This document shows positions 45,153 through 54,183 of a stretch of 64,000 nt of DNA, piece after piece. Each line of letters opens with the position of its first letter. Position 1 is the first letter of the stretch. The notes beneath the pieces were generated by a model, which did not search any database, had not been told where the DNA came from, and saw only the letters and a program-made list of their open reading frames with translations. The stretch lies in assembly GCF_001514235.1 (NCBI RefSeq), contig NZ_KQ948924.1, positions 1,061,832 through 1,125,831 on the forward strand, given 5' to 3'. The position numbers and the translations under genes were made by a program. The stretch comes from Streptomyces caeruleatus. GTDB taxonomy: Bacteria; Actinomycetota; Actinomycetes; Streptomycetales; Streptomycetaceae.

Positions 45153-47978
45153 GTGACCGTGCGACGGGACTTCAAGGAGCCTGCCAGATGCCGCCCCGAC
45201 CTGGTCATCGGCAGGGAGGAGCTGTTCACGGCGGCGCGTGAGCAGCTCGGGCGGGGTGGCAGCGTGCTGCTTCACGGGCCCGCCGGAATTGGGAAGTCGA
45301 CCGTCCTGCGGGCATTGGCCGCGGAATACGGCGGGGCGGCGCGCACCGTGTTGCGCTGCTCGCCCACGGAGTCCGAATCCCACCTTCCCTTCCTCGCCCT
45401 GGCCGACCTCCTCGGCCTGGTCCTGGACGAGGTGTCCGAGCGGCTCCCCGCCGCCCAGCGCACCGCCCTGGAGTCGGCGCTCACCGGCCGCGGCGAGTCC
45501 ACCCTCCAGCGCGACGGCCTCGCTCTGCGCCTGGCCGTGCTGTCCGCCCTGCGCGCCCTCGCCGACACCGGCCCCGTCCTCGTCGTCGCCGACGACCTCC
45601 AGTGGCTGGATCCGGCCAGCGCCGAACTCCTCGGCTTCGCCGCCCGCCGGCTCGGCGACACCCCGGTGCGCATGCTCTTCGCGGTGCGGACCGAGGGCCA
45701 GGAGTACGACCGCCATCTACGCGCGTCCCCGCCGGACACCCTCGCCGTACGGCTGGGCCCCCTCTCGCGCGCCCAGCTGTCCGCCCTGCTCGACCACCGC
45801 GGCTACACCGGCCTGCCCCGCTCCACGGTCCGGGACATCCACCGCACCAGCGGCGGCAACGCCCTGTTCGCCCTGGAACTGGGCCGCGCCCTCGCCGAGA
45901 ACCCCACCCCGCCCCGGCCCGGCGAGCCCCTGCCGGTGCCCACCTCGCTGCGCGCCCTGGTGCTGAACCGTCTGGAGATGCTGTCCGAGGAGGCCCGTCG
46001 CACCCTCCTCGTGGCGAGCGCCGGCGCCCGCCCGACCGTGGCCCTGCTGCACGCCGCCGGACGCGACAACGCCGAGGCCGAGACCGCCCAGGCCGCCGCA
46101 CTCGGGCTGCTGGCGACCGAGCCCGAGGGTCCCGCCGTACGGTTCGCGCACCCGATGGTCTCGGCCGCGCTGTACGCGGAGGCGCCCGCGCAGGAACGCC
46201 GGGCCGCGCACGCCGCGCTGTCCACGGCGGCCTCCGACCCCATCGAACGCGCCCGGCACCTGGCCCTCGCCACCCACGGCACCGACCCGGAGGTCGCCGC
46301 CCGCCTCGCCGAGGCCGCGGCCCTGGCCCGGGACCGGGGCGCGCCGTCGGTGGCCGCGCAGCTGGGGCTGCTCGCCGCCCGGCACACGCCCGCGGACAGC
46401 GTGCCGAGCCCGGAAGTGGTGCGGCTGGCCGCGGCCGAGGACGCGATCACCGCGGGGGAGCTGGACCTCGCCCGGGACATCGCCCGGGAGGTGCTGAGCC
46501 GCACGGCCGTGCCCGAGGACCGGGTGCGGGCCTGGATCATCGTGATCGACACGGCGGGGCACGCCATGACGGAGGTCGACGCGATCTTCCCGCAGGCCCT
46601 GGCCGACGCCGGCGACGACCCGAGGCTGCTCGCCCTGGTCCACTACCAGCTCACCTGGCGAGCCCTGCTCGTGGAGGGCGACTTCGACGAGGCCCGCGGC
46701 GAGGCGGCGTACGCGGCGGAGCTGGCCGCACGGGCCGGCGACCGGTACACCGAGCTGATGGCGCTCGCCTTCCAGGCCCAGATCGAGACGCTGATGGGCC
46801 ACGCGGACGCACCCGCGACCATCCGGCGGGCGCTGGAGGAGCCGCAGGACCCGAGGGTGGCGTGCCACCACAACGGCGCCGGCTACTCCCGGTTCCGCTG
46901 GCTGATCATGAGCGACCAGCTGGCCGAGGCCCGCGCGACGGTCACCGCCCTGCTGCGCGAGGTGCGCAGGCGCGGGTCGGTCGAGAGCGAGGTGCACTTC
47001 CTGCGCGGGGTGGCCGAGACCGAACTGCACTCCGGGCACTGCGGGCGCGCCCTGGACCTGGCCCGGGAGAGCCTGCGCCTCGCCCGTGACACGGGGATCG
47101 GCGAGGTCGCGTCCGCCGTGCTGACCTCGCTGGCGGAGGCCGCGGGCGGCGAGGTGGACCGGGCGCTGGCGCTGGCGCGGGAAGCGGTGGAGCACGCCGA
47201 GGAGGACGGCGACCAGATGTACGTCTCGCGCGCTCTGGCCGCCCTGGGGCACGCCCAGTTGGTGGCCGGGGACGTGGAGGCGGCCGTCGTGTCGCTGCGC
47301 CGGGTGCGCGAGGTGGAGCAGGGCCTCGGCATCACGGACCCGGCGCGCGGCCGCTGGCACGGCGACCTCGCCGAGGCGCTGGTGCGCAGCGGGGAGTTCG
47401 CGGAGGCGCGGGACGTCATCGACGTCACGCGCGAGGTGGCACTGCGGCTGGACCGCGGATGCGTCCTGGCCGTCCTGGACCGGGCCGAGGCGCTGCTGCG
47501 CGCCGCGCGCGGCGAACGGGACGCCGCGGTGGCCCAGTTGACGTCGGCGCAGGACCGGCTCGGCAAGCTGGGCTACAGCCTGGAGGAGGCCCGGGCCGCG
47601 TTCGCCCTGGCCCGGCTGCGCACCGCCACTCCCGGTCCGACGTCGTACGACGAGGCGGCCCGGCTGTTCCGCCGCTGCCGGGCGCTGCCCTGGCTCCGGC
47701 AGGTCGAGGCGGCCGCGCGTCCCGTGGAGTCGGCCAACGCCCCCGCGGTCGCGCCGCCGAGCGGTCCCGACGGACTGGCCGCTCTGGACGGGCTCGCCTC
47801 GATGGAGCGTCAGGTCGCCGCCCTGGTCATGGAGGGCGCGACGAACCGGGAGATCGCCGCGCGCCTGTTCATCAGCGTCAAAACGGTCGAAGCGACACTG
47901 ACCCGCGTATACCGCAAGCTCGGGATCCGATCCCGGGTCGACATCGTCAGACTGGCGGCGGGTCGCCGTACGACGTGA
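45153..47978 (+). CDS. Large ATP-binding LuxR-family regulator (LAL type)
   Basis: A 941-aa LAL regulator. The N-terminal AAA ATPase has Walker A GPAGIGKS (about 40-47) and Walker B VLVVADDLQWLD (about 140-151). A long TPR-like helical middle is followed by a C-terminal LuxR HTH (about 885-938: MERQVAALVMEGATNREIAARLFISVKTVEATLTRVYRKLGI). Such proteins act as ATP-dependent activators of metabolic or secondary-metabolite genes. The neighbouring secreted trypsin, 300 bp downstream and co-directional, is a possible target. The start is GTG at 45153. The 3' end is duplicated in tandem. Confidence 0.92.
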   Translation: MTVRRDFKEPARCRPDLVIGREELFTAAREQLGRGGSVLLHGPAGIGKSTVLRALAAEYGGAARTVLRCSPTESESHLPFLALADLLGLVLDEVSERLPAAQRTALESALTGRGESTLQRDGLALRLAVLSALRALADTGPVLVVADDLQWLDPASAELLGFAARRLGDTPVRMLFAVRTEGQEYDRHLRASPPDTLAVRLGPLSRAQLSALLDHRGYTGLPRSTVRDIHRTSGGNALFALELGRALAENPTPPRPGEPLPVPTSLRALVLNRLEMLSEEARRTLLVASAGARPTVALLHAAGRDNAEAETAQAAALGLLATEPEGPAVRFAHPMVSAALYAEAPAQERRAAHAALSTAASDPIERARHLALATHGTDPEVAARLAEAAALARDRGAPSVAAQLGLLAARHTPADSVPSPEVVRLAAAEDAITAGELDLARDIAREVLSRTAVPEDRVRAWIIVIDTAGHAMTEVDAIFPQALADAGDDPRLLALVHYQLTWRALLVEGDFDEARGEAAYAAELAARAGDRYTELMALAFQAQIETLMGHADAPATIRRALEEPQDPRVACHHNGAGYSRFRWLIMSDQLAEARATVTALLREVRRRGSVESEVHFLRGVAETELHSGHCGRALDLARESLRLARDTGIGEVASAVLTSLAEAAGGEVDRALALAREAVEHAEEDGDQMYVSRALAALGHAQLVAGDVEAAVVSLRRVREVEQGLGITDPARGRWHGDLAEALVRSGEFAEARDVIDVTREVALRLDRGCVLAVLDRAEALLRAARGERDAAVAQLTSAQDRLGKLGYSLEEARAAFALARLRTATPGPTSYDEAARLFRRCRALPWLRQVEAAARPVESANAPAVAPPSGPDGLAALDGLASMERQVAALVMEGATNREIAARLFISVKTVEATLTRVYRKLGIRSRVDIVRLAAGRRTT

Positions 47979-48041
47979 TTTCGCGGTGCCGTACGAACGT
48001 GAGTTCACGGTGCCGTACGACGTGAGTTCAGGGTGCCGTAC
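47961..48041. repeat. 24-bp tandem repeats overlapping the LAL gene stop codon
   Basis: Units at 47961-47984, 47985-48008, 48009-48031 and a partial unit at 48032-48041 share GCCGTACGACGTGAGTTC or variants. The first includes the last codons and TGA of the LAL gene. The rest of the 300-bp gap up to the trypsin gene shows no gene. Confidence 0.8.
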
Positions 48042-48282
48042 ACCCCCTGACGGTGCGTGAGTTCACCCGTCCTTGTCGGTCGGTGGAGGTTTGACCGAAC
48101 CCGACCGAGGGTTTTCCCTGCCCAACTCCCTTAGGGGGTTCCCTCATTGGGAAGGGGAACTTCCGGGACCTACCTTGAGTGCGTGCCGCTCGCCGGGCAC
48201 ACGGGGGTCGGTCCCGCGGCCCTCGTGCACAACCCCCCACACCCGCGCGACCCCCCACCGGCAATTCCCCCTGAGGAGTCTC

Positions 48283-49071
48283 ATGTTCGGGCTCACCCGT
48301 GCCAGAAAGACCGCCGTCGTCGCGGCGACCGCTGCCGCCGCCGCGACCGCACTGCTCAGCGCCCCCACCGCCGAGGCCGCCTCCTCGCGCATCGTGGGCG
48401 GCACCACGACCACGACGACCGCGTACCCGTTCATGATGCAGATCACGGACGCCTCGCAGAACCAGTTCTGCGGCGGCACGCTGGTCTCGGCCACCAAGGT
48501 CGTCACCGCGGCCCACTGCATGGCCGGCGAGTCCACCAGCAGCGTCCGCGTCGTCGGCGGCCGCACCTACCTCAACGGCACGAACGGCACCGTCGCCCGG
48601 GTCAGCGACATCTGGGTCCACCCGGACTACACGGACGTCACCGAGGGCAACGACGTGGCCGTGCTGACCCTGTCCACGTCGATGCCGTACACGCCGGCGT
48701 CGTACGTCGACTCCTCGGACACCGGCGTGTACGCGGCCGGCACCACCGCCCGCATCATCGGCTGGGGCACCACCTCCTCGGGTGGCAGCTCCTCCAACCA
48801 GCTGCGCACGGCGACCGTGCCGACGGTCTCCGACTCCAGCTGTGCGAGCTCCTACGGGTCGGACTTCCTCTCGTCCGACATGGTCTGCGCCGGATACACC
48901 TCCGGCGGCGTCGACACCTGCCAGGGCGACAGCGGCGGTCCCCTGATCATCGGGGGCGCCCTGGCAGGGATCACTTCCTGGGGCGAGGGTTGCGCCCAGG
49001 CCGGTTATCCGGGCATCTACACCCGGCTGACCACGTTCTCGGACGAGGTGACCGAGCAGGTCGAGTCCTGA
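48283..49071 (+). CDS. Secreted trypsin-like serine protease
   Basis: A 262-aa S1 peptidase close in form to S. griseus trypsin. It has a signal peptide (about 1-32), a very short propeptide SSR, then the mature N-terminus IVGG (36-39). The triad is His in VTAAHC, Asp in GNDVAVL and Ser in CQGDSGGP; VDTCQGDSGG places an Asp six residues before Ser, predicting Arg/Lys specificity. The ATG at 48283 follows a GAGGAG box. The strong hairpin at 49121-49165 ends the unit. It may be controlled by the adjacent LAL regulator. Confidence 0.95.
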   Translation: MFGLTRARKTAVVAATAAAAATALLSAPTAEAASSRIVGGTTTTTTAYPFMMQITDASQNQFCGGTLVSATKVVTAAHCMAGESTSSVRVVGGRTYLNGTNGTVARVSDIWVHPDYTDVTEGNDVAVLTLSTSMPYTPASYVDSSDTGVYAAGTTARIIGWGTTSSGGSSSNQLRTATVPTVSDSSCASSYGSDFLSSDMVCAGYTSGGVDTCQGDSGGPLIIGGALAGITSWGEGCAQAGYPGIYTRLTTFSDEVTEQVES

Positions 49072-49120
49072 CCGGAAGCGTCGTCCAGAAGGTCTCCCGA
49101 GCACACCTCGGGGTGAAGAC

Positions 49121-49165
49121 CAGGGGGCGTTGCGGGCCTCCACGAGCGGCCCGCAACGCCCCCTG
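49121..49165 (+). terminator. Trypsin gene terminator hairpin
   Basis: CAGGGGGCGTTGCGGGCC and GGCCCGCAACGCCCCCTG form a perfect 18-bp stem with a 9-nt loop, 49 bp after the stop. Confidence 0.85.
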
Positions 49166-49230
49166 TCCATGTCCGTGCGTCCCGGGTTTGAATGGCCGGA
49201 ACCGTACGGAGATGATGCGAGGTGACGGGC

Positions 49231-49887
49231 ATGGTGTCGACCGATCGACTGCTGGCCTTCGCGGCCATGTCGCTCCTGGTGGTCCTGATCCCGGGCCCCA
49301 GCGTGCTGTTCGTCATCGGACGGGCCCTGGCCCACGGCCGCCGCACGGCCCTGGCGACGGCCCTCGGCAACGTCTTCGGCTCGTATCTGCTGGTCGTCGC
49401 GGTCGCGGTGGGCGTCGGCTCGCTGGTGGAACAGTCCGCGGCGGTCTATCTCGGGGTCAAGCTGGCGGGCGCCGCATACCTCGTGTTCCTTGGCGTCCAG
49501 GCGTTCCGGCACCGCAAGGAGCTGCGCGTGACGGCGACCGAACCGTCCTCGGCGCGCCCGGTTCGCCCTGCCCGCGGAGATCTGCGCACGATCCTCGACG
49601 GCGCCCTGGTCGGCGTCACCAATCCCAAGGGCGTCGTGTTCTTCGCCGCCGTACTCCCCCAGTTCGTCGACCAGTCCGCGGGCCAAGTCCCGTTGCAGAT
49701 GCTGCTACTGGGCCTGATCCCGATCACGATCGGCCTGGTCACGGACACCCTGTGGGGCCTGACCGCCTCCGCCACCCGCACCTGGTTCGCCCGCTCGGAC
49801 CGCCGGCTGTCGCTGATCGGCGGGGCAGGCGGATTCACCATGATCGGGCTGGGCCTGACGGTGGCGGTGACGGGCCGGACGGACTGA
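49231..49887 (+). CDS. LysE/RhtB-family amino acid exporter
   Basis: A 218-aa membrane protein with six hydrophobic segments. The RhtB signature MSLLVVLIPGPSVLFVIGRALAHGRRTALATALGNVFG (about 10-47) and a second-half GALVGVTNPKGVVFFAAVLPQFV are characteristic. It exports an amino acid or related compound; the substrate is not deducible. The ATG at 49231 has GAGG 8 nt upstream; GTG 49222 is an alternative start three codons earlier. Confidence 0.9.
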   Translation: MVSTDRLLAFAAMSLLVVLIPGPSVLFVIGRALAHGRRTALATALGNVFGSYLLVVAVAVGVGSLVEQSAAVYLGVKLAGAAYLVFLGVQAFRHRKELRVTATEPSSARPVRPARGDLRTILDGALVGVTNPKGVVFFAAVLPQFVDQSAGQVPLQMLLLGLIPITIGLVTDTLWGLTASATRTWFARSDRRLSLIGGAGGFTMIGLGLTVAVTGRTD

Positions 49888-49960
49888 GACCGCCGCACGG
49901 GGGCAGCGACACGGAGGCAGCGGCACGGAGGCAGCAACACCACAGGCTGCAATGCGCGCC

Positions 49961-51085
49961 CTAGGGGATGACGCTCCCGAACCGGACGTCGTACGCCTTC
50001 TCCGAGTGCAGCACCCGCAGCATCCGCTCCCCCTCCTCCGCCACCTCCGCCCGCTGCTGCCTGCTCAGCTCGGTGAACGGCTCGATGACGAGGGCGTCGC
50101 CGAGGATCCGCCACACGCCCGCGAGGAAGCCGTCGACGAGGAGCGGGCAGTAGAAGGTGTTGGCCTGCCAGGTGCGGCCGCGGTTCGCGGGCGGGATCAC
50201 GCGGGCGCGGTCGGCGTGGGAGAGGAGCAGATTGTCGAACTCGGGCAGGAAGCGGGGCGGGGCCGGGGTGTCCGGGTCGGGGCGCGGGGCGTCGGGGAGG
50301 TCGAAGAGCTCGACGCCGTTCTCGTCCTGGAAGGTGAGCAGCCGGGGGCGGAGCCGTTCGAAGGCGGCGCGCATCCGGGTCAGCCCTGACCAGGTCTGCA
50401 TGTCCTTCACGGAGGCCGGCCCGAAGGCGGCCAGATAACGCAGCACCGTGTCGTCCGGGGAGGCGGCCTGCCCTGCGGGACGGCCCAGCCAGTGCTCGAC
50501 GGTGGTGAGGGCGACCTGGGCGCTGCGGCCCCACAGTCCGCGCGGGGTGACCTGGACGAGGGGAAGCTTGCAGCGGGCGGCGACGGCCAGGGACTGCGGG
50601 TCCGCGTCCGGCCACTGGGCACTCAGGGCCTCGCGCAACTGCTTCATGGTGCGCGGCCCGTCCTCGACGAGGTCACGGGCGAGGCCGGCGAGCCGGTCCA
50701 GGTCGACGCCGGCCAGACCCTTGCGGAAGAGGTTCACCTCGCGGTCCCGGGCGGGCTGGACCAGCGGGCGCAGGGTGAGGCTGTCGTCGGCGGTGTGCAG
50801 ATGGATCGTCGAGCGCAGGGTGACGATGCGTACGGCGGCGCGGTCGGCCAGCGGCCCGGCGAGGTCCTCGGGCGTGAAACCGTCGAGGCGGGCGGCGAGC
50901 GCGTAGTACGGCGGTTTGACCTCCTGGGCCTGGAGCCCGACGAGGTGTTCCACGGCCGCCATGGCGGACAGCGGCGAGCGGCGCAGCAGGAGCTGCCGTT
51001 CGAGGGTGGCGCGGTTGAGGGCGCGGGTGGTGAGGACGGGGGCGGTTCGGGCCACCGCTTTCGCTGCCTTGGTCGACTTCGTCAT
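49961..51085 (-). CDS. Winged-helix DNA-binding-like protein (HTH_42 / YcaQ family)
   Basis: A 374-aa protein of the YcaQ/AlkX-like family. It starts with LTTRALNRATLERQLLLRRSPLSAMAAVEHLVGLQAQEVKPPYYALAARL, followed by tandem winged helices and a C-terminal FLPEFDNLLLSHADRARVIPP...NTFYCPLLVDGFLAGVWR block. Some relatives are DNA glycosylases that unhook cross-links and often protect producers of DNA-damaging metabolites. The catalytic Q-x-Q/D motif is seen as LQAQE, so glycosylase activity is possible but not certain. The ATG at 51085 fits the family start. Confidence 0.82.
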   Translation of the reverse strand: MTKSTKAAKAVARTAPVLTTRALNRATLERQLLLRRSPLSAMAAVEHLVGLQAQEVKPPYYALAARLDGFTPEDLAGPLADRAAVRIVTLRSTIHLHTADDSLTLRPLVQPARDREVNLFRKGLAGVDLDRLAGLARDLVEDGPRTMKQLREALSAQWPDADPQSLAVAARCKLPLVQVTPRGLWGRSAQVALTTVEHWLGRPAGQAASPDDTVLRYLAAFGPASVKDMQTWSGLTRMRAAFERLRPRLLTFQDENGVELFDLPDAPRPDPDTPAPPRFLPEFDNLLLSHADRARVIPPANRGRTWQANTFYCPLLVDGFLAGVWRILGDALVIEPFTELSRQQRAEVAEEGERMLRVLHSEKAYDVRFGSVIP

Positions 51086-51288
51086 GCTCCGCACGCTAGT
51101 GAGGCTTGCGGACAGCCGCGGTCCGCAACTCTCACGGAATCCGTGATCGCCCGACCCCGCCCTGGTCATTCGCCCCGTATATCCTGCTCCGTGATCACAC
51201 CCACGCACGCGCACAGGCACAGGCACAGGCACACCTGCACGCACGCACACCTACACGTACTCGTCGTCTCGTCCGGGAGGCAGCCGCG

Positions 51289-52449
51289 ATGTCCGAGCGA
51301 CGCGCCCGCCCAGCCTCGAAGAATTCCATGAAGTCCGTCTGGCGCCGAGCCCTGACTCCGCCACAGCCCCCGGAGCCGCCGGCCCCGGCCCCGTCGCCTC
51401 CCTCGTCGCCGGCCGATTCCAGCGAGGTGGCGAGTGTCGTGGAGGCGGCGCTGTACCAGGACGGAGTCCGGGTCTCCTCCCCCGCCACCCTCGCCGAGAC
51501 CTTCCGTGAGCTGCGCGACCAGCCGTCCGGCATGGCCTGGATCGGCCTGGCCCGCCCCACCGAGGCCGAGCTCCTCTCCCTCGCCGCGGAGTTCGACCTG
51601 CACCCGCTCGCGGTCGAGGACGCGATGGAGGCCCACCAGCGGCCCAAGCTGGAGCGCTACGGCGACACCCTCTTCGTGGTCCTGCGCGCGGCCCGCTACC
51701 TGGACGCACCCGAGGAGGTCGACTTCGGCGAACTCCACGTCTTCGTCGGCCCCGACTTCGTGATCACGGTCCGCCACGGCGCCGCCCCCGACCTCTCGGC
51801 GGTGCGCCGCCGCATGGAGGAGACCCCGGAGCTGCTCAAACTCGGTCCCGAGGCGGTGCTCTACGCGATACTGGACGCCGTGGTCGACGGCTACGTTCCG
51901 GTCGTGACGGGCGTCCAGAACGACATCGACGAGATCGAGACCGAGGTCTTCCGCGGCGACCCCGAGGTCTCCCGCCGTATCTACGAACTCTCCCGCGAAA
52001 TGGTCGAGTTCCAGCGCGCCACCCGCCCCCTCGTCGGCATGCTGCACGGCCTGATGGCCGGCTTCTCCAAGTACGGCACGGACGAGGAACTCCAGCGCTA
52101 CCTCCGCGACGTCGCCGACCACGTCACCCACACCAGCGAACGCGTCGACGGCTTCCGCCAGGCCCTCACGGAAATCCTCACGGTCAACGCGACGCTGGTC
52201 ACGCAGCAACAGAACGCGGAGATGCGGGCGTTGGCGGAGGCGGGGTTCGAGCAGAACGAGGAGATCAAGAAGATCTCGTCGTGGGCGGCGATTTTGTTCG
52301 CTCCGACGCTGGTCGGGACGATCTACGGGATGAACTTCACGCACATGCCGGAGCTGCACTGGGTGCTCGGATACCCCTTTGCGATCGTCCTGATGGCTGT
52401 GGTTTGCACTAGTTTGTACGTCATCTTCAAGCGGCGAGATTGGCTCTGA
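51289..52449 (+). CDS. corA: CorA-family magnesium/divalent cation transporter
   Basis: A 386-aa CorA protein. A Pro-rich N-terminal tail (about 20-45) precedes the cytoplasmic domain (MAWIGLARPTEAELLSLAAEFDLHPLAVEDAMEAHQRPKLERYGDTLFVVL). The long stalk helix follows, then two membrane helices (ISSWAAILFAPTLVGTIYGMNF and YPFAIVLMAVVCTSLYVIF) joined by the diagnostic GMNF and MPELHW loop. The basic KRRDWL ending is typical. The ATG at 51289 has GGGAGG 8 nt upstream. It is the last intact gene before the fragment zone. Confidence 0.95.
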   Translation: MSERRARPASKNSMKSVWRRALTPPQPPEPPAPAPSPPSSPADSSEVASVVEAALYQDGVRVSSPATLAETFRELRDQPSGMAWIGLARPTEAELLSLAAEFDLHPLAVEDAMEAHQRPKLERYGDTLFVVLRAARYLDAPEEVDFGELHVFVGPDFVITVRHGAAPDLSAVRRRMEETPELLKLGPEAVLYAILDAVVDGYVPVVTGVQNDIDEIETEVFRGDPEVSRRIYELSREMVEFQRATRPLVGMLHGLMAGFSKYGTDEELQRYLRDVADHVTHTSERVDGFRQALTEILTVNATLVTQQQNAEMRALAEAGFEQNEEIKKISSWAAILFAPTLVGTIYGMNFTHMPELHWVLGYPFAIVLMAVVCTSLYVIFKRRDWL

Positions 52450-52768
52450 GTAACCACTGGGCGAGGGGCCACTCAACAGGTCGGAGACCCCCGATCGCGG
52501 ACGCCTCAAACGTCTCTGCGGCGCTGGGGAGATTCTGGGGAGAATCAAACGCACTCCGCTTCACCGCTTCCCTCCCCCACTGGGACCGCCGGCCTCGACC
52601 CAACTTCCCGCAGCCCCGGCCAGCGGCAGCACCGATCGTCACTCAGAGTAAGAGTCTTACCGGGCCATAGAACGCCAAGGAGGGGCGCAGCGATGTTGCG
52701 CCCCTCCTTCTTGCGGGCTCCGAGGAATCGCCTCTGCTGTGCGGCCACAGCGGCCTTGGAAGGTCGGC
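52450..52768. other. Gene-free stretch after corA
   Basis: I see no convincing gene. It contains the hairpin at 52677-52709, and the base composition is less GC-rich than in the flanking genes. This marks the start of a zone of fragments. Confidence 0.5.
52677..52709. terminator. Hairpin in the fragment zone
   Basis: AAGGAGGGGCGCA and TGCGCCCCTCCTT (13 bp, perfect) with a 7-nt loop, followed by CTTG. Confidence 0.75.
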
Positions 52769-53060
52769 TCAACAGGGCGTCAATGGCTCTACGGCCCTTG
52801 CCGCCAGCCTCGGGCATGAAGTGGGCGTAGTCTCCGCATCGCCGAAGACCATCCCCCAGGCGCGCGTGAGGACTCCGCCTGTCTCCAGAACGGCGTCGAG
52901 GCGCTCGGCGAGGTCTCGCGGACACTTGTACTGACCCTTCTCGATTTTCGAGATCGCATCCGGGCTGACCTGCACCATCGGCCCTAACTGCGCGGCGCGG
53001 AGCCCCGGACATCGCTTGCGCCAGTACCGCAGTCCCTTGGTCGCGATGCGGATATCTCAG
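52769..53060 (-). pseudogene. Remnant of an XRE-family (Scr1-type) HTH regulator
   Basis: The frame ending at 52769 encodes LRYWRKRCPGLRAAQLGPMVQVSPDAISKIEKGQYKCPRDLAERLDAVLETGGVLTRAW, a typical Scr1/DUF397-associated XRE HTH. An in-frame TGA just upstream (near 53055) removes the true N-terminus, and the usual 200-residue C-terminal domain is absent. An internal ATG at 52978 could still give a 69-aa peptide lacking half the HTH. It is therefore a decayed fragment of a system normally paired with a DUF397 gene, which is also missing. Confidence 0.7.
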
Positions 53061-53292
53061 CTCTCCGCATCCGGATCTGCACGCGGGTCTCGCGGCCTGA
53101 CTGAATGGTTGCCGACCGGTTCCACCCCAGTACACACCGCAGGCAAACCTCAAAGGTGACGATTCCGCCAGCCCGAAGTGGATCTGTGATGGCCAACCTC
53201 TTGGAAGTGACCCTCGTGCCAGCAACCGGCGTACGCGCGACGACGCGCAGCAAGCTGGGGTCGGGGTGGTGGCGCGTGGGGCGGCCCTCGGG

Positions 53293-53710
53293 TCAGGCAC
53301 AAGGGCTGTTGGCCGGCGCGGGCAGCAACTCGTGCGCCAGGTCTACGGGTTGGCTCGTGTAGTGCAGGATGCGCAGGCCAAGGCGGGAAGCGGTGTCGCA
53401 GGTGTCCGCCCGGTCGTCGACGAACAACACCCGTCCCGGATCGGGGATGCCGGTGGCCGCCACGGCCTGTTCGTACGCTGCCGGATCGGGCTTGCACCGG
53501 CCCAGGCGGGCCGAGTACACGGCATCGGTCATCAGCTCCCGCCGCCAGTCGGTCGCGTCGAGGACGTCGGCGAGGAAGTGCGGGGCGTTGGAGAGCAGCA
53601 CCATGGGCAGTCCGGCTGCGCGGCGCGGGACAGGATGGCGAGGACGTCGGGGTCGGTGCGGGTCCACATGGCGGTGTCCGCGGTGCCACTCGGCGAGGGC
53701 GGCGAGGCGC
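53293..53710 (-). pseudogene. Frameshifted remnant of a HAD-family hydrolase
   Basis: The C-terminal part is intact in one frame (GLPMVLLSNAPHFLADVLD, then YSARLGRCKPDPAAYEQAV and RVLFVDDRADTCDTA, which are HAD motifs II-III and IV). MWTRTDPDVLAIL, which should precede it, is in a second frame. LAALAEWHRGHR is back in the first frame, so at least two frameshifts are present. The N-terminal motif I (DxDGT) is missing: the homology stops near 53710, where an unrelated oxidase fragment begins. Confidence 0.75.
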
Positions 53711-54070
53711 GAACGCCGTCGACGGCTGCGTCGTGCTGTCCACCGAGCAGATGACCCGAATCCTCGAGATCGACCCCGTGGAGCGCCTCGCCGTCGTCGA
53801 GCCGAGCGGGGTCAACGACCATCTGCGCGCCGCGGCTGCCGAGAAGGGCCTGTGGTACCCGCCGGACCCGGCCGGTTCCCCGTGGTCGACGATCGGCGGC
53901 AACGTCGCGACGAACGCGGGGGGGGGCGTCTGCTGCGTGAAGTACGGGGTCACCCGGGACTACGTACTCGCCGTGGAGATGGTCACCGGCACGGGCGCCC
54001 TCGTGCGGCTGGGACGGCGGACCGCGAAGGGGGTCACCGGGTACTGCTTCCCCTTGCAGGGCTTACGACT
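53711..54070 (+). pseudogene. Internal fragment of a GlcD-type FAD-linked oxidase
   Basis: The + frame reads AVDGCVVLSTEQMTRILEID, WYPPDPAGSPWSTIGGNVATNAGG and GVTRDYVLAVEMVTGTGALVRLGRRTAKGVTGY, the FAD_binding_4 core of glycolate oxidase GlcD-like enzymes. It lacks about 90 N-terminal residues (with the PHGGGT-like motif) and everything after TGY. A G-run at about 53930 adds an extra codon. It abuts the HAD fragment exactly, as expected of a recombination scar. Confidence 0.75.
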
Positions 54071-54183
54071 CAAGATCAGCTACAACACGAAGACCTCCGA
54101 TTCTGCTGGGCCCGCGAAAGCGCGAGGTTAATTCCGGGATGAAACAGCGGAGAAGACGACCTCTCAGCGAGGCGGTGACCACG

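Noticed and set aside
47961..48041. 24-bp repeats as a CRISPR or operator array
   Set aside because: There are no spacers between units and the first unit is coding sequence of the LAL gene, so a tandem duplication is the simpler reading.
53105..53362. Short rightward frame in the fragment zone
   Set aside because: There is no family likeness or ribosome binding site, and it overlaps fragments with real homology.
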